A stretch of 64,000 bases of DNA from Caprella mutica (GCA_947561585.1 CANNZV010001188.1:301714-365713); one strand, 5' to 3'; shown: positions 39,701 to 48,878, counted from the first letter of the stretch. The notes: generated from the letters alone by a model not told the origin. Numbers and translations are program-made.

Positions 39701-41408
39701 ACGCATTATTAGTGTTTTTTATACAATTCTAGTGACACTCCTGAGGTTCTTGCCAATGACTTGCCTGAGTCCTTTTACGATGACCTCTCCTTCTTCGGAT
39801 TATCTGCTGTAGGGAATCTTCACGAGGCTGTTTTGACGTCTCTCAGATACCCTTACAGGAAGGGTAGTGCTAGAGTGGTGCTGATTGCTGCATGCACCAT
39901 GCAAGATATCCGAATGGTGAGCGTGAATATGCAAAAATGCCTAATTTTAAAATCCTCATGCAGTGCGGAACTTTTAACTTGGTATTTATTTTTACTGATA
40001 TATTTAAAGCTATATTCTCTGTATCTTAACTAAATCGTTCTTTTTTTTGCCACAATCAATGCAGTTTTCTCCTGTGTTGGTGGAAGAGTTCAGGCGCAGA
40101 GATATCGCAGTGTTCTTCATATCACCTCGGTCTCTCTTCAGCACTGCGCCAGAAGCCAATTCACCACGCAGAGCAATAGGTAAATGATCCAATATTATCT
40201 CATATCTTTCATCAATCAGTTATCTAAAAATATTTCATCATTCAGAAAATAAGTATGAGACTCTAAGGTATTTTACGTTTACCCTATAAAGCTTTGTCAC
40301 AAAAACGAAACGTGTCAACTTTAATTTTAGTAGGTATACTTAATTCAGTGTCTCATCATTTCAGCATGATGCACCTAAAATACAATGTATTAATGTAATT
40401 GCTCTGAATGTTTAAGCGAAGGATAATTCGTTTAAACTTATAGGATAAACGTATAAGCTCTTGTGTGTCTCTGATCATTATTATGAGTGTTACTCTTATT
40501 GAAATTACCAGGCAAAATTTTGTACAAATATTTGTATTAAAAAATCCTTTGAATAGTTTTTTTGGGTTGAATTAAACAAAAATTCCGTTTTCAGGAGTGG
40601 ATAGGTTTTGGCTGTACAAGCTTGATGGCGCCAAGATGCACCTCTCAGACACATGGGGAATTGAACCTCCACAGATGAACGTGGGGAGACTGGCAATATA
40701 TGTGAGTGACTCTAGTAGGAGAGTTTAAAATTTCCTATAGTAGGTTCTGTTAGATAAGACTTCCGACTTAGATTAGTAGCCAGTTAGCTCCTAATTACAA
40801 TATTTTTCAACTATCAATGAGTATAGGTAGAATTCTTTTTATTCAATTGTCACTTCTGAAAAAAACAGAAATTAGAAAGTAGAATATTAATCTTTGTAAT
40901 CCTAATTACGTTTCTTTATTCGGGTTATGATATTTAGTAGATTCTTATAATTTGTCAAATCTGAAGAAGAAATTAATCCAGAAGCTAAAGGAATGTTGTT
41001 ATTTTTTGGTCAAAAAGTGTATTTATAAAACGAACTTGGTTGTAGTTTCATTAGATTAATTTTTCAATAAAATTTATTTTAATTTGTACAAAGAAAACTT
41101 ATGATGTGTGTTTCATATTTAAAAATCATTGACTGTTAAAAACCACTCAATGACGCGAAGTTCTTCTCCTCAATCTCTATCAATATTTGATTATATTTAT
41201 CAATAAGATAATTTAAGATATGTTTCTTACTGTTATAAATATTCAAGTTGTTCGTGTGTTTCAGTCTGGTGGTGGAGTGTTCAGCAATGCAGCTCTTCCC
41301 CGCTACACCCCCAGGGGTAGAGGTAGCAGGCAAATGAGACTCTTCAGGACAGTGCTTACTGTGTCCATAGTCAACAGACTGGCGGATATGGCGAGCACTG
41401 GCAACTGA
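12700..41408 (+). CDS. Apoltp: Large lipid transfer protein, apoLTP-II/I-like (66 exons, 3,721 aa)
   Basis: I chained 66 exons, each bounded by AG and GT with matching phases. They sum to 11,166 coding bases including the stop. The protein belongs to the apolipophorin/vitellogenin/apoB superfamily, which packages and carries lipid in circulating particles. In order: signal peptide, LPD_N lipid-binding domain, helical domain, furin site RNKR at residues 777-780, long beta-rich lipid-binding region, VWD, C8-like and VWA-like domains. Cleavage after residue 780 would give fragments of roughly 85 kDa and over 300 kDa, fitting insect apoLTP-II and apoLTP-I better than apolipophorin II/I. The symbol rests on this size and architecture and is an inference; the superfamily is secure. 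Promoter elements lie at 12487-12521. The last codons fall in a minisatellite. No internal stop or frameshift was needed. Block entries below give exon coordinates. Confidence 0.8.
12927..12971. repeat. Perfect 20-bp stem hairpin in lipoprotein intron 1
   Basis: GGATTTATTCCTGGGATATT (12927-12946), loop AAGAA, then its exact complement (12952-12971). Transcribed within the first intron it would fold as a 45-nt hairpin. It could be a tiny MITE; no flanking duplication is obvious. Confidence 0.7.
13327..13523 (+). repeat. ACCTACTAATAAT minisatellite in lipoprotein intron 1
   Basis: About 16 copies alternating between a 13-bp unit (ACCTACTAATAAT) and a 10-bp unit (ACCTAATAAT), in a higher-order pattern of two or three long units per short one. 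The rest of the intron (12770-14574) is AT-rich with no gene. Confidence 0.85.
14575..16844 (+). CDS. Lipoprotein exons 2-8: LPD_N lipid-binding domain
   Basis: Exons 14575-14634, 15183-15337, 15421-15579, 15655-15807, 15944-16115, 16205-16487, 16664-16844 (residues 24-411). Family hallmarks: ITPCVLEL, the block VDLLNGLCPTTF followed by TKDLTKC, and HMTCTEDHI. Paired cysteines match the N-terminal beta-barrel of vitellogenin-type proteins. Exon 3 is the weak point. The frame that fits both neighbours reads GNFEHLPMRRR, while another frame of the same exon reads NTYRCDADCRVTSPVLG, which looks more like the family. Either the splice sites differ or there is a local frameshift. Exon 2 also has a second possible donor at 14653. 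Confidence 0.75.
17028..18330 (+). CDS. Lipoprotein exons 9-12: helical domain
   Basis: Exons 17028-17378, 17466-17615, 17719-17860, 18071-18330 (residues 412-712). The motif DEVRIAAFRSLTLCDH is characteristic of the superhelical part of vitellogenin/apolipophorin N-termini. Exon 9 carries a His/Tyr/Asn-rich insert (YFTHSHYHGYKDSYNE) that is probably a surface loop. All four exons are open and phase-consistent. Confidence 0.85.
18411..18824 (+). CDS. Lipoprotein exon 13: linker with furin cleavage site
   Basis: Residues 713-850. Contains SFRNKRSIDFDD; RNKR matches the furin consensus R-X-K/R-R. Its position (residue 780) fits the known proteolytic split of insect apolipophorin and apoLTP precursors into a smaller N-terminal and a much larger C-terminal chain. 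The exon is 414 bp and phase 0 at both ends. Confidence 0.85.
19050..21794 (+). CDS. Lipoprotein exons 14-21: beta-sheet lipid-cavity region
   Basis: Exons 19050-19237, 19318-19444, 19520-19664, 19754-19912, 20172-20324, 20407-20516, 20726-20888, 21655-21794 (residues 851-1245). It begins with the expected SWFSMLGHKFSV stretch and contains a Cys pair (CSEEV..ACF) and YKPRVVVSTP, as in the open beta-sheet domain of the family. The sequence is amphipathic beta-strand rich. The intron after exon 21 is 1.2 kb. Confidence 0.75.
21795..23014 (+). repeat. Lipoprotein intron 21 with an 18-bp array
   Basis: Six copies of CCTCTAACTGATATCTTT occupy 21877-21984; being divisible by three, they create a spurious minus-strand open frame. 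The remainder of this 1.2-kb intron is AT-rich, with loosely repeated AACTTTTAG/TTTTAA phrases, and no recognisable gene. Confidence 0.75.
23015..23302 (+). CDS. Lipoprotein exon 22: charged linker with second basic cleavage motif
   Basis: Residues 1246-1341. The exon is unlike its neighbours: Asp/His/Gln-rich (DHDDYQHRPVQQQD), then IRRRKEV and QRPKRVTF. RPKR (residues 1309-1312) again matches the furin consensus. It is probably an exposed linker between beta-sheet modules. It is phase 0 at both ends, so skipping it would keep the frame. An internal GTGTAC at 23288 could act as an earlier donor. Confidence 0.7.
23383..32456 (+). CDS. Lipoprotein exons 23-45: long beta-rich lipid-binding region
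   Basis: Residues 1342-2493. Exons: 23383-23481, 23552-23654, 23735-23904, 24252-24499, 26322-26560, 26641-26782, 26890-27006, 27092-27191, 27268-27423, 27840-27948, 28010-28205, 28600-28693, 29215-29364, 29466-29561, 29655-29762, 29851-29997, 30089-30221, 30423-30558, 30807-30942, 31315-31430, 31502-31655, 31748-31871, 32074-32456. Sequence repeats the alternating polar/apolar pattern of amphipathic beta strands (for example LQLKLDGSHALVRAKED), as in apoB and apolipophorin I, where such strands contact the lipid. Every junction keeps the frame. The acceptor before 29851 ends in GTGAAG and is the least typical. Confidence 0.75.
24530..26262. repeat. Inverted ATTCCAC satellite arrays with a MITE between them (intron 26)
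   Basis: The left array (24530-24672) repeats units such as GGAAAATTCCACTAAGG and GGAATATTCCACTGC. The right array (26105-26262) holds the same units in reverse complement (GTGGAATTTTCC). Between them, 24974-25487 is bounded by CACACAGAGAACG and its complement next to TA, a 510-bp MITE-like element. A small hairpin lies at about 25530-25597. The pair of inverted tandem arrays resembles a foldback element whose arms are satellites. Confidence 0.7.
29050..29140 (-). other. Possible 28S rRNA-derived fragment in an intron
   Basis: On the minus strand this GC-richer patch contains CGTACCTTCGGAAGAAGGAT followed by TGGTTCTGAAGACCGAG. This resembles the animal 28S segment around 'ACTTCGGGATAAGGATTGGC' as I remember it. 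The match covers about 50 bases and is imperfect, and sequence beyond it does not fit. It is read as a degenerate rDNA scrap, not a functional gene. Confidence 0.35.
32720..36481 (+). CDS. Lipoprotein exons 46-55: C-terminal part of the lipid-binding region
   Basis: Residues 2494-2997. Exons: 32720-32872, 33036-33162, 33918-34084, 34276-34462, 34947-35122, 35204-35466, 35667-35805, 35981-36095, 36181-36308, 36425-36481. Exon 47 ends in HVRNRR, a third furin-type motif (residues 2583-2586). From exon 51 the sequence becomes helical (WSDFWPVIDA, MVKSGREQLSKHPVIKKI), like the amphipathic helical segments before the VWD domain in related proteins. The intron before exon 48 carries a 600-bp minisatellite. 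Confidence 0.75.
33290..33900 (+). repeat. About 20-bp minisatellite in lipoprotein intron 47
   Basis: Roughly 27 copies of GATCATTTGTGTCAATTCTA with variants (GATCATCATTTGTGTCAATT, GATCATTTGTAGCAATTCTA). Variants recur in blocks, so the array has grown by duplication of multi-unit segments. It stops just before the acceptor at 33917. There are no spacers, so it is not CRISPR-like. Confidence 0.85.
36576..38055 (+). CDS. Lipoprotein exons 56-59: VWD and C8-like domains
   Basis: Exons 36576-37049, 37131-37352, 37547-37674, 37865-38055 (residues 2998-3335). A von Willebrand type D domain starts near residue 3083 (YGVLFYPELYVDFNE). It lacks the usual CGLCG motif, reading QTCGTVSTDTP instead. 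It is followed by a cysteine-rich C8-like segment (ELVCRALI...AECRHVVRSDTFYQACI). VWD is known near the C-terminus of apolipophorins and vitellogenins; a following C8-like unit is less usual. Domain calls come from reading motifs, so borders are approximate. Confidence 0.65.
38151..41408 (+). CDS. Lipoprotein exons 60-66: VWA-like C-terminal domain
   Basis: Exons 38151-38312, 38577-38847, 39375-39551, 39733-39916, 40065-40179, 40595-40701, 41265-41408 (residues 3336-3721). From about residue 3443 the pattern fits a VWA/Rossmann-like fold: GDILLLIENENC, then VQLGIIRYSSDAHPH, GNLHEAVLTSLRYPYR, ARVVLIAACTMQDIRM and RRDIAVFFISP. The metal site is degenerate: the expected D-X-S-X-S is replaced by ENENC. 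So it may keep the fold without metal-dependent ligand binding. The final exon ends MASTGN inside a 32-bp minisatellite. Confidence 0.6.
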
Positions 41409-41663
41409 GCCCAAAGCTTATGGCGAGCACTGGCAACTGAGCTCAAAGTTTATCGAGAACACTGGTACTCAAGACAAAATTTATAGCGAGCACTGGCAAC
41501 TGAGCAGAAATTGTATAACAAGCTGTGGCAACTGAACATAAAGTTTATAACGAGCATTGGCAACTGAGCTCAAAGTTTATGGCAAGCACTGGCAACCGAA
41601 CACAAACTGAGCAATATAATTTAGATTATTTAATATAAATATAGCGAGCAGCGGCAACTAATA
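41387..41663 (+). repeat. 32-bp minisatellite overlapping the lipoprotein stop codon
   Basis: About eight diverging copies of a unit like TATGGCGAGCACTGGCAACT plus GAGCTCAAAGTT. The first copy supplies the last codons (MASTGN) and the stop; the rest form the start of the 3' UTR. Because the unit length is not a multiple of three and each copy contains TGA in the used frame, expansion would not lengthen the protein. Confidence 0.8.
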
Positions 41664-42469
41664 GAGGCATATCTAATGACGTACATTTGACTGATATCAA
41701 CCAAAACTAAAATAATGTTTTAGTTTTTAACTAGCATTTCAATATAGAATAATTCATACAAAAAGTCCAATGATCAAATAACTGGTGCATTCTTTGATAA
41801 ATGAAAAGCTGTTTAAAGCTCACTGTTCACCTACAAGAATATTATTTTCAGTGAATCATATCGCCTAGAGAAAGAGTGTAATATTTTGAGTGAAATTATT
41901 TTCGTATGTTCATCACTTACTAAGTTTGTCAATTCACTGATTTTTCTATACGATTTTCAATGAACTTTTCATCATGTTATAGGGAAATTTCCGACATGTG
42001 TTTGGATGAACTTTAAGACATGATTTTTGATCAAATTTTCCTCCGGTGTTTTTTTTTATATAATCTTCGAATTGTTATAGGATGAACTTTTTATCTTGTT
42101 TTGAAAGAAAATTTTCCAACTTTTTTTTGGATTGAACTTTTCGATAAGATTTTTATGAGAATTCTGATATTAATGATAAATGATAGAAATGAAGAGTCAG
42201 TGATACCAGTATTTATTTTATGAATAATATTTTCTTTAATATATGTAATATATTTAAAACCGTAAGACATTGATTAATGGCTTATGTAAAAAATTATAAC
42301 AAACATTGTACTACTTCAATTATTATATATGAATATACATCAATTTACCTAATTTTTCATTATCCTATTATTAATATTCGAAGGTAGCACTATTCCTAGG
42401 CCAAACTAAAACTTCTAAATTTTTCTATTACAAAAGAAAATCCTCGATATAAGATTTTGTATGTCTTAT

Positions 42470-42685
42470 GCGCCCTTCACACTTGCGTTTCACAACGCCG
42501 CGTTACAAAAAATGCTCATTGCAAAAATTAGAGCTACAATCAATTCTAACGGAGCCCTTCACACTTGCTTTCTTTTTTCACAAGTATTTTTTCTAACGCA
42601 GCGTTGCAAAAACGCAAGTGTGAACACATGCCATATGAGCATATTTTCTAGCGCGGCGTAGAGAAACGACAGTGTGAAGGGGGCC
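42470..42685. mobile_element. MITE with GCCCTTCACACT termini
   Basis: The left end GCGCCCTTCACACTTGCGTT and right end (complement GGCCCCCTTCACACTGTCGT) are inverted repeats of about 33 bp with few mismatches. An internal pair (CTTCACACTTGC and GCAAGTGTGAA) suggests a nested structure. 216 bp, non-coding. It lies in the 3' flank of the lipoprotein gene. Confidence 0.65.
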
Positions 42686-42689
42686 TTAA

Positions 42690-43840
42690 CCTAACATGAC
42701 GTCATATGTTTATCTTTAACTTAATTATAATTTATCTTATAATGTTGGTGTAATAAATGGGTAGAGATTAAGTGATTACTTGTTATGTACGTCTGTATGT
42801 CACATGACTGATCACTGAATATAAATGTTATAATAGTTGATAAAAAGAAAACAAACATATGCATTACATACAGTTGCATGTAATATGTATCTGAACTCTT
42901 TGAAGTTCCTAATATTCATGTTTCTGTATATTAAATAGTACAGTACTCAAGTCAAATACTCACACTCTGATTTATGTATATTTATATTACAGAACTATAA
43001 CATGACTGTGAAATACTTTATGTGAAACTGATTATTTTACCGAATAAAAATAACAAATTTCGACCAAATGTAATATCTTACAGTCTATAACTCATGCTTT
43101 TTCTTTATTCGCCTTAATTTAGATAATAGATTACTATTTTATCGTGTTATTCGTAATAATTCAAGTTCCCGCGTTATTTAAAGTAATTCACCTTATTCGC
43201 GTTATTTGAAGTATTTTACAGCAGCTGGGTTATTTGAATTAATTCACTTTACCCGCGTTGTTTGGGCCCGAAAATAAAATCCATTTTAAATTGTTATTTC
43301 AATTGGCATCCATGATACCTGCATATCTCGATCATTATCCGAAAGCCATGCATATTTAAAAAAAAAACATTCATATACCTAAAGATTACTTCTCAATATA
43401 TAATAATTAAAAAAAATTGAAAAACATCTTCAAGGAAAACAATGAAAAGATTAGTTTTGAGAGGATATATCTAAACACAAACAATTTTCATGTATCAAAT
43501 GTAAAATCATATGTACATCGTTTCTCTAGATTCCTGCGTGAAATTTTCCCGCGGAAAGTTTCACCAGGAAGATTATACCATGGACTCCAGCGTTAAATAC
43601 CAAAAGTGGGAAATTAGGCGATGGAATATTTCGTGGAGGAACTTTTCAGTGGTGGAACTTTCTGCGGTGAAATTTTCCGCTAGGGAGTTTACCTTGAAAC
43701 AATTCCGCATCTGTGACTCATTACTACGACTTCATTTCATTTCCTATTCGGTGCTATTTGCCCAAAGTATGTTGTAATAATCGGTATCTTATCTCTTCCT
43801 TACAGTCAATGCAGCGATAAGAACACGGTTATTATTATTC
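42690..43840. other. Intergenic spacer between lipoprotein and first Ig gene
   Basis: AT-rich. It contains two or three GTTATTTGAAGTAATTCAC-type units at 43145-43265. At 43540-43690 there are degenerate GGAAAGTTTC/GTGGAACTTT motifs resembling the arrays at 24.5 and 26.1 kb. No gene is seen. Two AATAAA motifs (42752, 43043) could end the lipoprotein transcript, but that is a guess. Confidence 0.5.
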
Positions 43841-43844
43841 ACAC

Positions 43845-43884
43845 TATATGAAGTATAGCCAGGGAGGTTAATTCGAATTCAGTA
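43845..43884 (+). promoter_or_regulatory. Candidate promoter of the first Ig gene
   Basis: TATATGAA at 43845 lies 36 bases before the A of TTCAGTAG (A at 43881), an initiator-like motif. The start codon follows at 44001, giving a 120-base leader. The spacing is slightly long, so confidence is modest. Confidence 0.35.
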
Positions 43885-44000
43885 GCACCTGGTGAAGCAT
43901 CTGATCAAACGGTTCCTTCTTAGTTATTGTTAGCTGTTTATCGTAATTAATCTATCGAGTGTTTCTATAGTCGGTAGCTAGGTGTTATACTTTCATCAAG

Positions 44001-47000
44001 ATGAAGATCCTTGCTCCTCTACTTCTCATTTTGAGTCACGGTAAGATTATAATTTTATGGGTTTAAATTTTAAAATGGTTTGAAATTCTTGTGGTCAAAA
44101 ATTACAATTTTGTATAGATATGCGATGTTTCTGGTGGTGACACTAAAATTGCTTCTTCACATTTAATAATAAATCGATTTTCTTGAACCTAACTTTATAT
44201 GGTAGCTTGGTGTATTTACTAAAATTTCTTGAAAAGCAGATTGTTGAAATATTAGATTTTAAAGGTGAAAATTTAGAATTTTGAATGAACTTCCCTTTTT
44301 GGCACATTCTAAAATTGATTATTCTCCTTCAATAAAAAGTTTATAATTTCCATATCTACAGAGGGTATCAGAAAAGCGAATTTTTATTTTTTGACAGCGG
44401 GACATCTCAGTTGTTGTGAAAATTTTGCCATTCTCGCAGCTCTTCCCGGGAAGTATCACTATTTTCATTATTGTAATCAATATGATGACTTGGCTAATAT
44501 GAAAAATATTAGAATGACAAACAAATTTTGGGTAAATTCCTATATTACTGCAACGTTGCAGTAATATAGGAATTGGGATACATGATCCAACTCCTACACT
44601 ACTGCAACGTTGTAGTACTCTAGGAATGGGGGTACTTGATCCAACTCCTACACTACTGCAACGTTGTAGTACTCTAGGAATGGGGGTACTTGATCCAACT
44701 CCTACACTACTGCAACGTTGTAGTACTCTAGGAATGGGGGTACTTGATCCAACTCCTACACTACTGCAACGTTGTAGTACTCAAGGAAGGGGGTACTTGA
44801 TCCAACTCCTACACTACTGCAACGTTGTAGTACTCTAGGAAGGGGGTACTTGATCCAACTCCTATATTACTGCAACCTGTAGTAATCTAGAAATTTACCA
44901 TTTTATGGTATAAAATTTCAAATAGAATCCATAGTATATATGTTATCTTCAAAAATAACTGTTCACATTTGCTTATATTTAATAACCTATTGAATCAATA
45001 GAGCTGGTAAATCGTTATCTTAATTTATCAATAGTGGTAATAAAAGTATATTGCTCCACATTGTAAACTCAATAATATACTAATTGCTTAACTTTACTTT
45101 CTCTTTGTTTCATAGATGTTAGTATTTTTATTACTAATGACTGCAATCTTGTTTACGGTTAATTGCTTTGATGACAAAATGTTTCAATGGAAAAGCAAAG
45201 TAATCGATGGCAAAAAACAGTAAGCTAATTATGGGTCATTAAATAAATAATATGCATATTATCGAAGAATTATGAATTTTTAAAATCACTCGCAGTGGAT
45301 ACATTTTTTGCGGACACACTGTATAGTACTGATATTGAAAAGGCTGCAATGACAGTTTTCAGGTATATTCTAATATATTCATAACCCCCTGACCCGAAAT
45401 CTTCTTTCGCAGTGGTTCTCGGCAGCATTTCATCGCCAGTTGATGCCTACAAAACCACAGAAATAGGTGAGGTTACAAAAGAGTTTCTACACCCTAATGA
45501 GTTTGACTATCAGAATAAACGGGAAGGTTTGACTATGTATCAAAAAATATATGTTTTATTTATAAACCTATGGTACTGTATTTTTACAAGTTGTTAGTAC
45601 AAATACTAAACTAATGTGTACCAAATTTAAAGTAAAAATATTATACATATAAGGAGAAATGAATACATTGGTATATAAGATATTGCGCGGTAACTGAGAG
45701 AGTAGAGCTGTAATTGGCTGTAATTTGACCCAATCACAGCTCGTGCATGTCTGTGTACTCCATGGAAACGTGGACAGATGTGTGCTTATAGGTCAGACAA
45801 ACTGTATTTCTACGTTGCCACATGTCACCACATTATAATTATTTTCCTAATGTATGAGATTTACACTCATTCACGCCGATACGTAAATATCTTAAAATTC
45901 TAATTACCAAAATATATTTGGTATTTATGTAGGAACAAAGTCAAGAAAGGTCTGTAAATTTAAAAGAATGGAATTAAAGATATAAAGTAATTTAAAAAAG
46001 ATGTGCATAAAAACACACGTCAAACTCATTAGGAATAATGTACTGAATGTCTATGGTTCGAATTCCAACGAGAGAATATAATTCTTGATTCTTTTAATAT
46101 TTAATTTGACAATAGAAAGACTATCCATTCTCTCGTGTCGATATAACGTCCCTAAATGTATTCTTATTTTCAGATAGTTGAAAATATGCACGAAGAAATA
46201 TATTATCGAGTTTGTGAATTATCGAGATGATGAATTCCTTGTTAAAGTTTTTGCTAAATAGTATTACCATTCATTGATTTTGAAATTTATTCATTTATTA
46301 CGTCACAATAGAAATTCAAGTTGAGGTACAAAATACTTGTGAATTATTCGAAAGTACGATAAAGGATATTTCAAACGTTACTTTTGTGAGTGAGTGGTGT
46401 AATTGGTAATAGAATTAAAGTTTTATTAGGTGTATTCAGATTAATATAGAATATCTCTCAGCGGTAAGTAGAACTTTATACTATTTACCAGATATGATTA
46501 ACCAAAAATGATGTTTACAATTTATGTTCACATTTTTCTGGTTTCCCGTGTTTGCAGATTTAAAAGCCAATGCATACACCTCCACCATCCTCCCCTGTGA
46601 CGTCGACAGTGACTCTTGTGTCTGGGAAATAGAGACGAGTGATGGCGAGATGAACTCTTACAATGTGAGAACATGTCTCAGAAATTAAAATAATTAGTGA
46701 TTTATGTGAAAAAAGGTTATCAAAGCAGGGCCTATTTTACTGAATGTTCGTGACTTAATGTAGTGCAGTGGTCCCCAGACTTTCATTTCTCACGAACATA
46801 TAGCTACTGTAAATTACTAAATATCCACAGATCCCCTATAGCTACTTTAGGATATATATAAATATTAATGCATATATGGTCTATTGAAGTAGTCTATTAC
46901 CTTGGTAATAAGAGGAAATTATTTTATTACTGAATATAGTCAAACATGCCACCAGTGGTGAGGGGTCCGCTTTAAATCGACATCTGGTTCACAGTTTCAC

Positions 47001-48819
47001 AGCGGGCCACTTTGTGAAACCCTGATGTAGTGTATTAAAAGATAATCTAACTAGAGATATTTTCCACAGATGACTGAGATTAAGGAAGGTCTTTACCCCA
47101 AGTATGGCTATTCCTTTAAATCTATCGGTGATTGCGATCTTCTAATCAAGGAAACCATTCCCGCTGATGCCGGTCACTATGTCTGCAATGATCTGAAAAT
47201 GCTATGGAAGAGTTACCGTCTCAGAGTATATGGTGAGACAAAACATGATATTGATATTCTCTGACAGAAATTGAAACTATTACGTTAGTTATGTACCTAG
47301 GTAATAGAATCATAGAGGGGCGCAGTACTCGGAAACTAAATGTGCTCAAAAAGTGGATGTTATCTTAGGTCTTGATAGGTTGATCAAAAATTATGAATTT
47401 GTTTGGTGGTTATTCGTGAGGGTCAATTGAGAAGTTTTTCCTGTCAAAATTGACTTTTGAAATGACCATAAATAATCGCTTGAAGTAACTTCTATTCTTG
47501 AGGACTGTGGATAAGAAAGTTTCAACGTGATAGCTCAGTTTCGATGTTATTAATTACCAGAATGAACCGTGATACATATCTTGTGTAATTAAATGCAGTA
47601 GCCACTTTCATCTATTCCTAATTAACGAAGATTCACTATTTAATATTTCCAAATAATCATAAGCAACTTGAATATTACCAAATAAAAACTTTATTATTGT
47701 AATGTCTATATTGATCAGGATGATCAGAATCTGAGATAGGATTTTCGTACCATAATGAACATTGTGGTAAAATCTAATAATTTTAATCAATTCAACTGGT
47801 TTTCCAAAAGGTATTATCATGTTTCAGAAATATCTCTTCCGATTCTGTCTTTCGATGGTAAAGCATATAACGATAATGACAAGCTAGAAGATGCTCTACC
47901 ACTTGACCAGACATACGAGTTCCAGTGCGATGTCGAGAGAGCTTTCCCAGAACCAACAATAAAGTGGCTCCACAGCGAAGAGGGTGATGTCACCGAATAC
48001 TCTGAGATGGAAGTGGTGCAGAGCGATTCAGTGAGTGAACATACATGGGGAAGTGACATATTACCGTATACTCAGATTGTGACTTAGTAATCTGATTTTT
48101 TTAAATGTGTCTATTGAAGATATTGTTTACTTATACCTATTAAATTGTGGCGAAATGGAATACTGCTTACGTTATCAATATTGGAAAAGTAGGCCTTCAA
48201 ATCACGATCAATCTTTTTTTTTAATTAGATAGACAAGTAATATATGTTGATAGGAATAGAATTGTTTTTAATTTTAACTTTTTTGTTGGCTTACAGGGCT
48301 CTTCCTCGTACACTAACACCCTCTTCTTCAACGTTACCACAAAAGGTGAACAGAGTCTTCAGTGTGTGGTTACCCACCAGCTGATAGCAGACAAAGAAAC
48401 TGTGACGCTCTTTTTCAATGGTGGCAGTGCAACCATTGGTGAGTGACTCTCAGGTTTATTGAATTATATTAGTTAATAATTTTCAATTACCGAATTTTCT
48501 CACTGTATTTCTATATATAAGTATAATTTTTATATACAGTAGCTAGCTGTGTCGTGAATAACTGTATATTTATAAAAAAAAATTATTGTTATGTTTCCCT
48601 GTAACAGTTTTGTATCAATTCTGTATTAGTATTGAATAAGCTCTGTATTAGTTGTGTATCAATTCTGTGCTAGTTTTGTATCAGTTATGTGTGAATTCTG
48701 TATCTTTTTGTTATATCACTACTATTTAACTTTCCCTTCTTTCTACCCACTCAGTTTCAGCTTTCTCACTGGTGTCCGTTCTTGTTCTTGTGGTGATGCC
48801 GACATACCTACACTTCTGA
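44001..48819 (+). CDS. Two-Ig-domain surface protein, predicted GPI-anchored (257 aa)
   Basis: Seven exons with matching phases: 44001-44040, 45413-45466, 46558-46664, 47070-47232, 47828-48030, 48297-48438, 48755-48819. The signal peptide starts MKILAPLLLILSHVVLG. The first Ig domain (V-like) has four cysteines: ILPC, SCVW, GDCDLL and HYVC. The second (C2-like) has YEFQCDVERAFPEPTIKW and SLQCVVT. It ends with a small-residue stretch (NGGSATI) and the hydrophobic tail VSAFSLVSVLVLVVMPTYLH, as in GPI-anchor signals. The extra cysteine pair recalls fasciclin III-type domains, which act in adhesion; that link is tentative. Exon 2 is the truncated start of a third Ig domain that is whole in the inverted relative at 56.6-61.2 kb. 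A poly(A) signal lies at 48873. Confidence 0.75.
44535..44574. repeat. Perfect 40-bp palindrome without spacer
   Basis: AATTCCTATATTACTGCAAC followed immediately by its exact reverse complement. It lies in intron 1 of the first Ig gene and directly abuts the 54-bp minisatellite, each unit of which carries an imperfect version of the palindrome core (CTACTGCAACGTTGTAGTA). Confidence 0.9.
44575..44890 (+). repeat. 54-bp minisatellite in intron 1 of the first Ig gene
   Basis: About six near-identical units (GGAATGGGGGTACTTGATCC, AACTCCTACACTACTGCAAC, GTTGTAGTACTCTA). Each has an internal inverted repeat around CAACGTTG. Because 54 is divisible by three, a repetitive open frame (MGVLDPTPTLLQRCSTLG) runs through it; it is not a gene. 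Confidence 0.85.
45493..46033. mobile_element. MITE with CCTAATGAGTTTGAC termini (copy 1)
   Basis: The 15-bp inverted termini CCTAATGAGTTTGAC (45493-45507) and its complement (46019-46033) bound 541 bp. A GC-richer middle holds a hairpin (GAGCTGTAATTGG with CCCAATCACAGCTC). The element begins 26 bases after the truncated Ig exon 2. A second copy lies at 62302-62810. No target duplication is clear. Confidence 0.7.
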
Positions 48820-48872
48820 GAAGAGGGCTAGCACTGCTTAGAATTAGATATTTGAAATGTTTTAATACTTAT

Positions 48873-48878
48873 AATAAA
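48873..48878 (+). promoter_or_regulatory. Poly(A) signal of the first Ig gene
   Basis: AATAAA 54 bases after the stop codon at 48817-48819. It is the nearest canonical signal. Confidence 0.6.

Noticed and set aside
36576..41408. A separate gene downstream of the lipoprotein
   Set aside because: The VWD to VWA-like exons join in phase with the preceding exons and there is no promoter, signal peptide or poly(A) site between them.
44626..44838. Repetitive protein with an 18-residue repeat
   Set aside because: It is a by-product of the 54-bp satellite, whose length is divisible by three; it sits in an intron and has no coding context.
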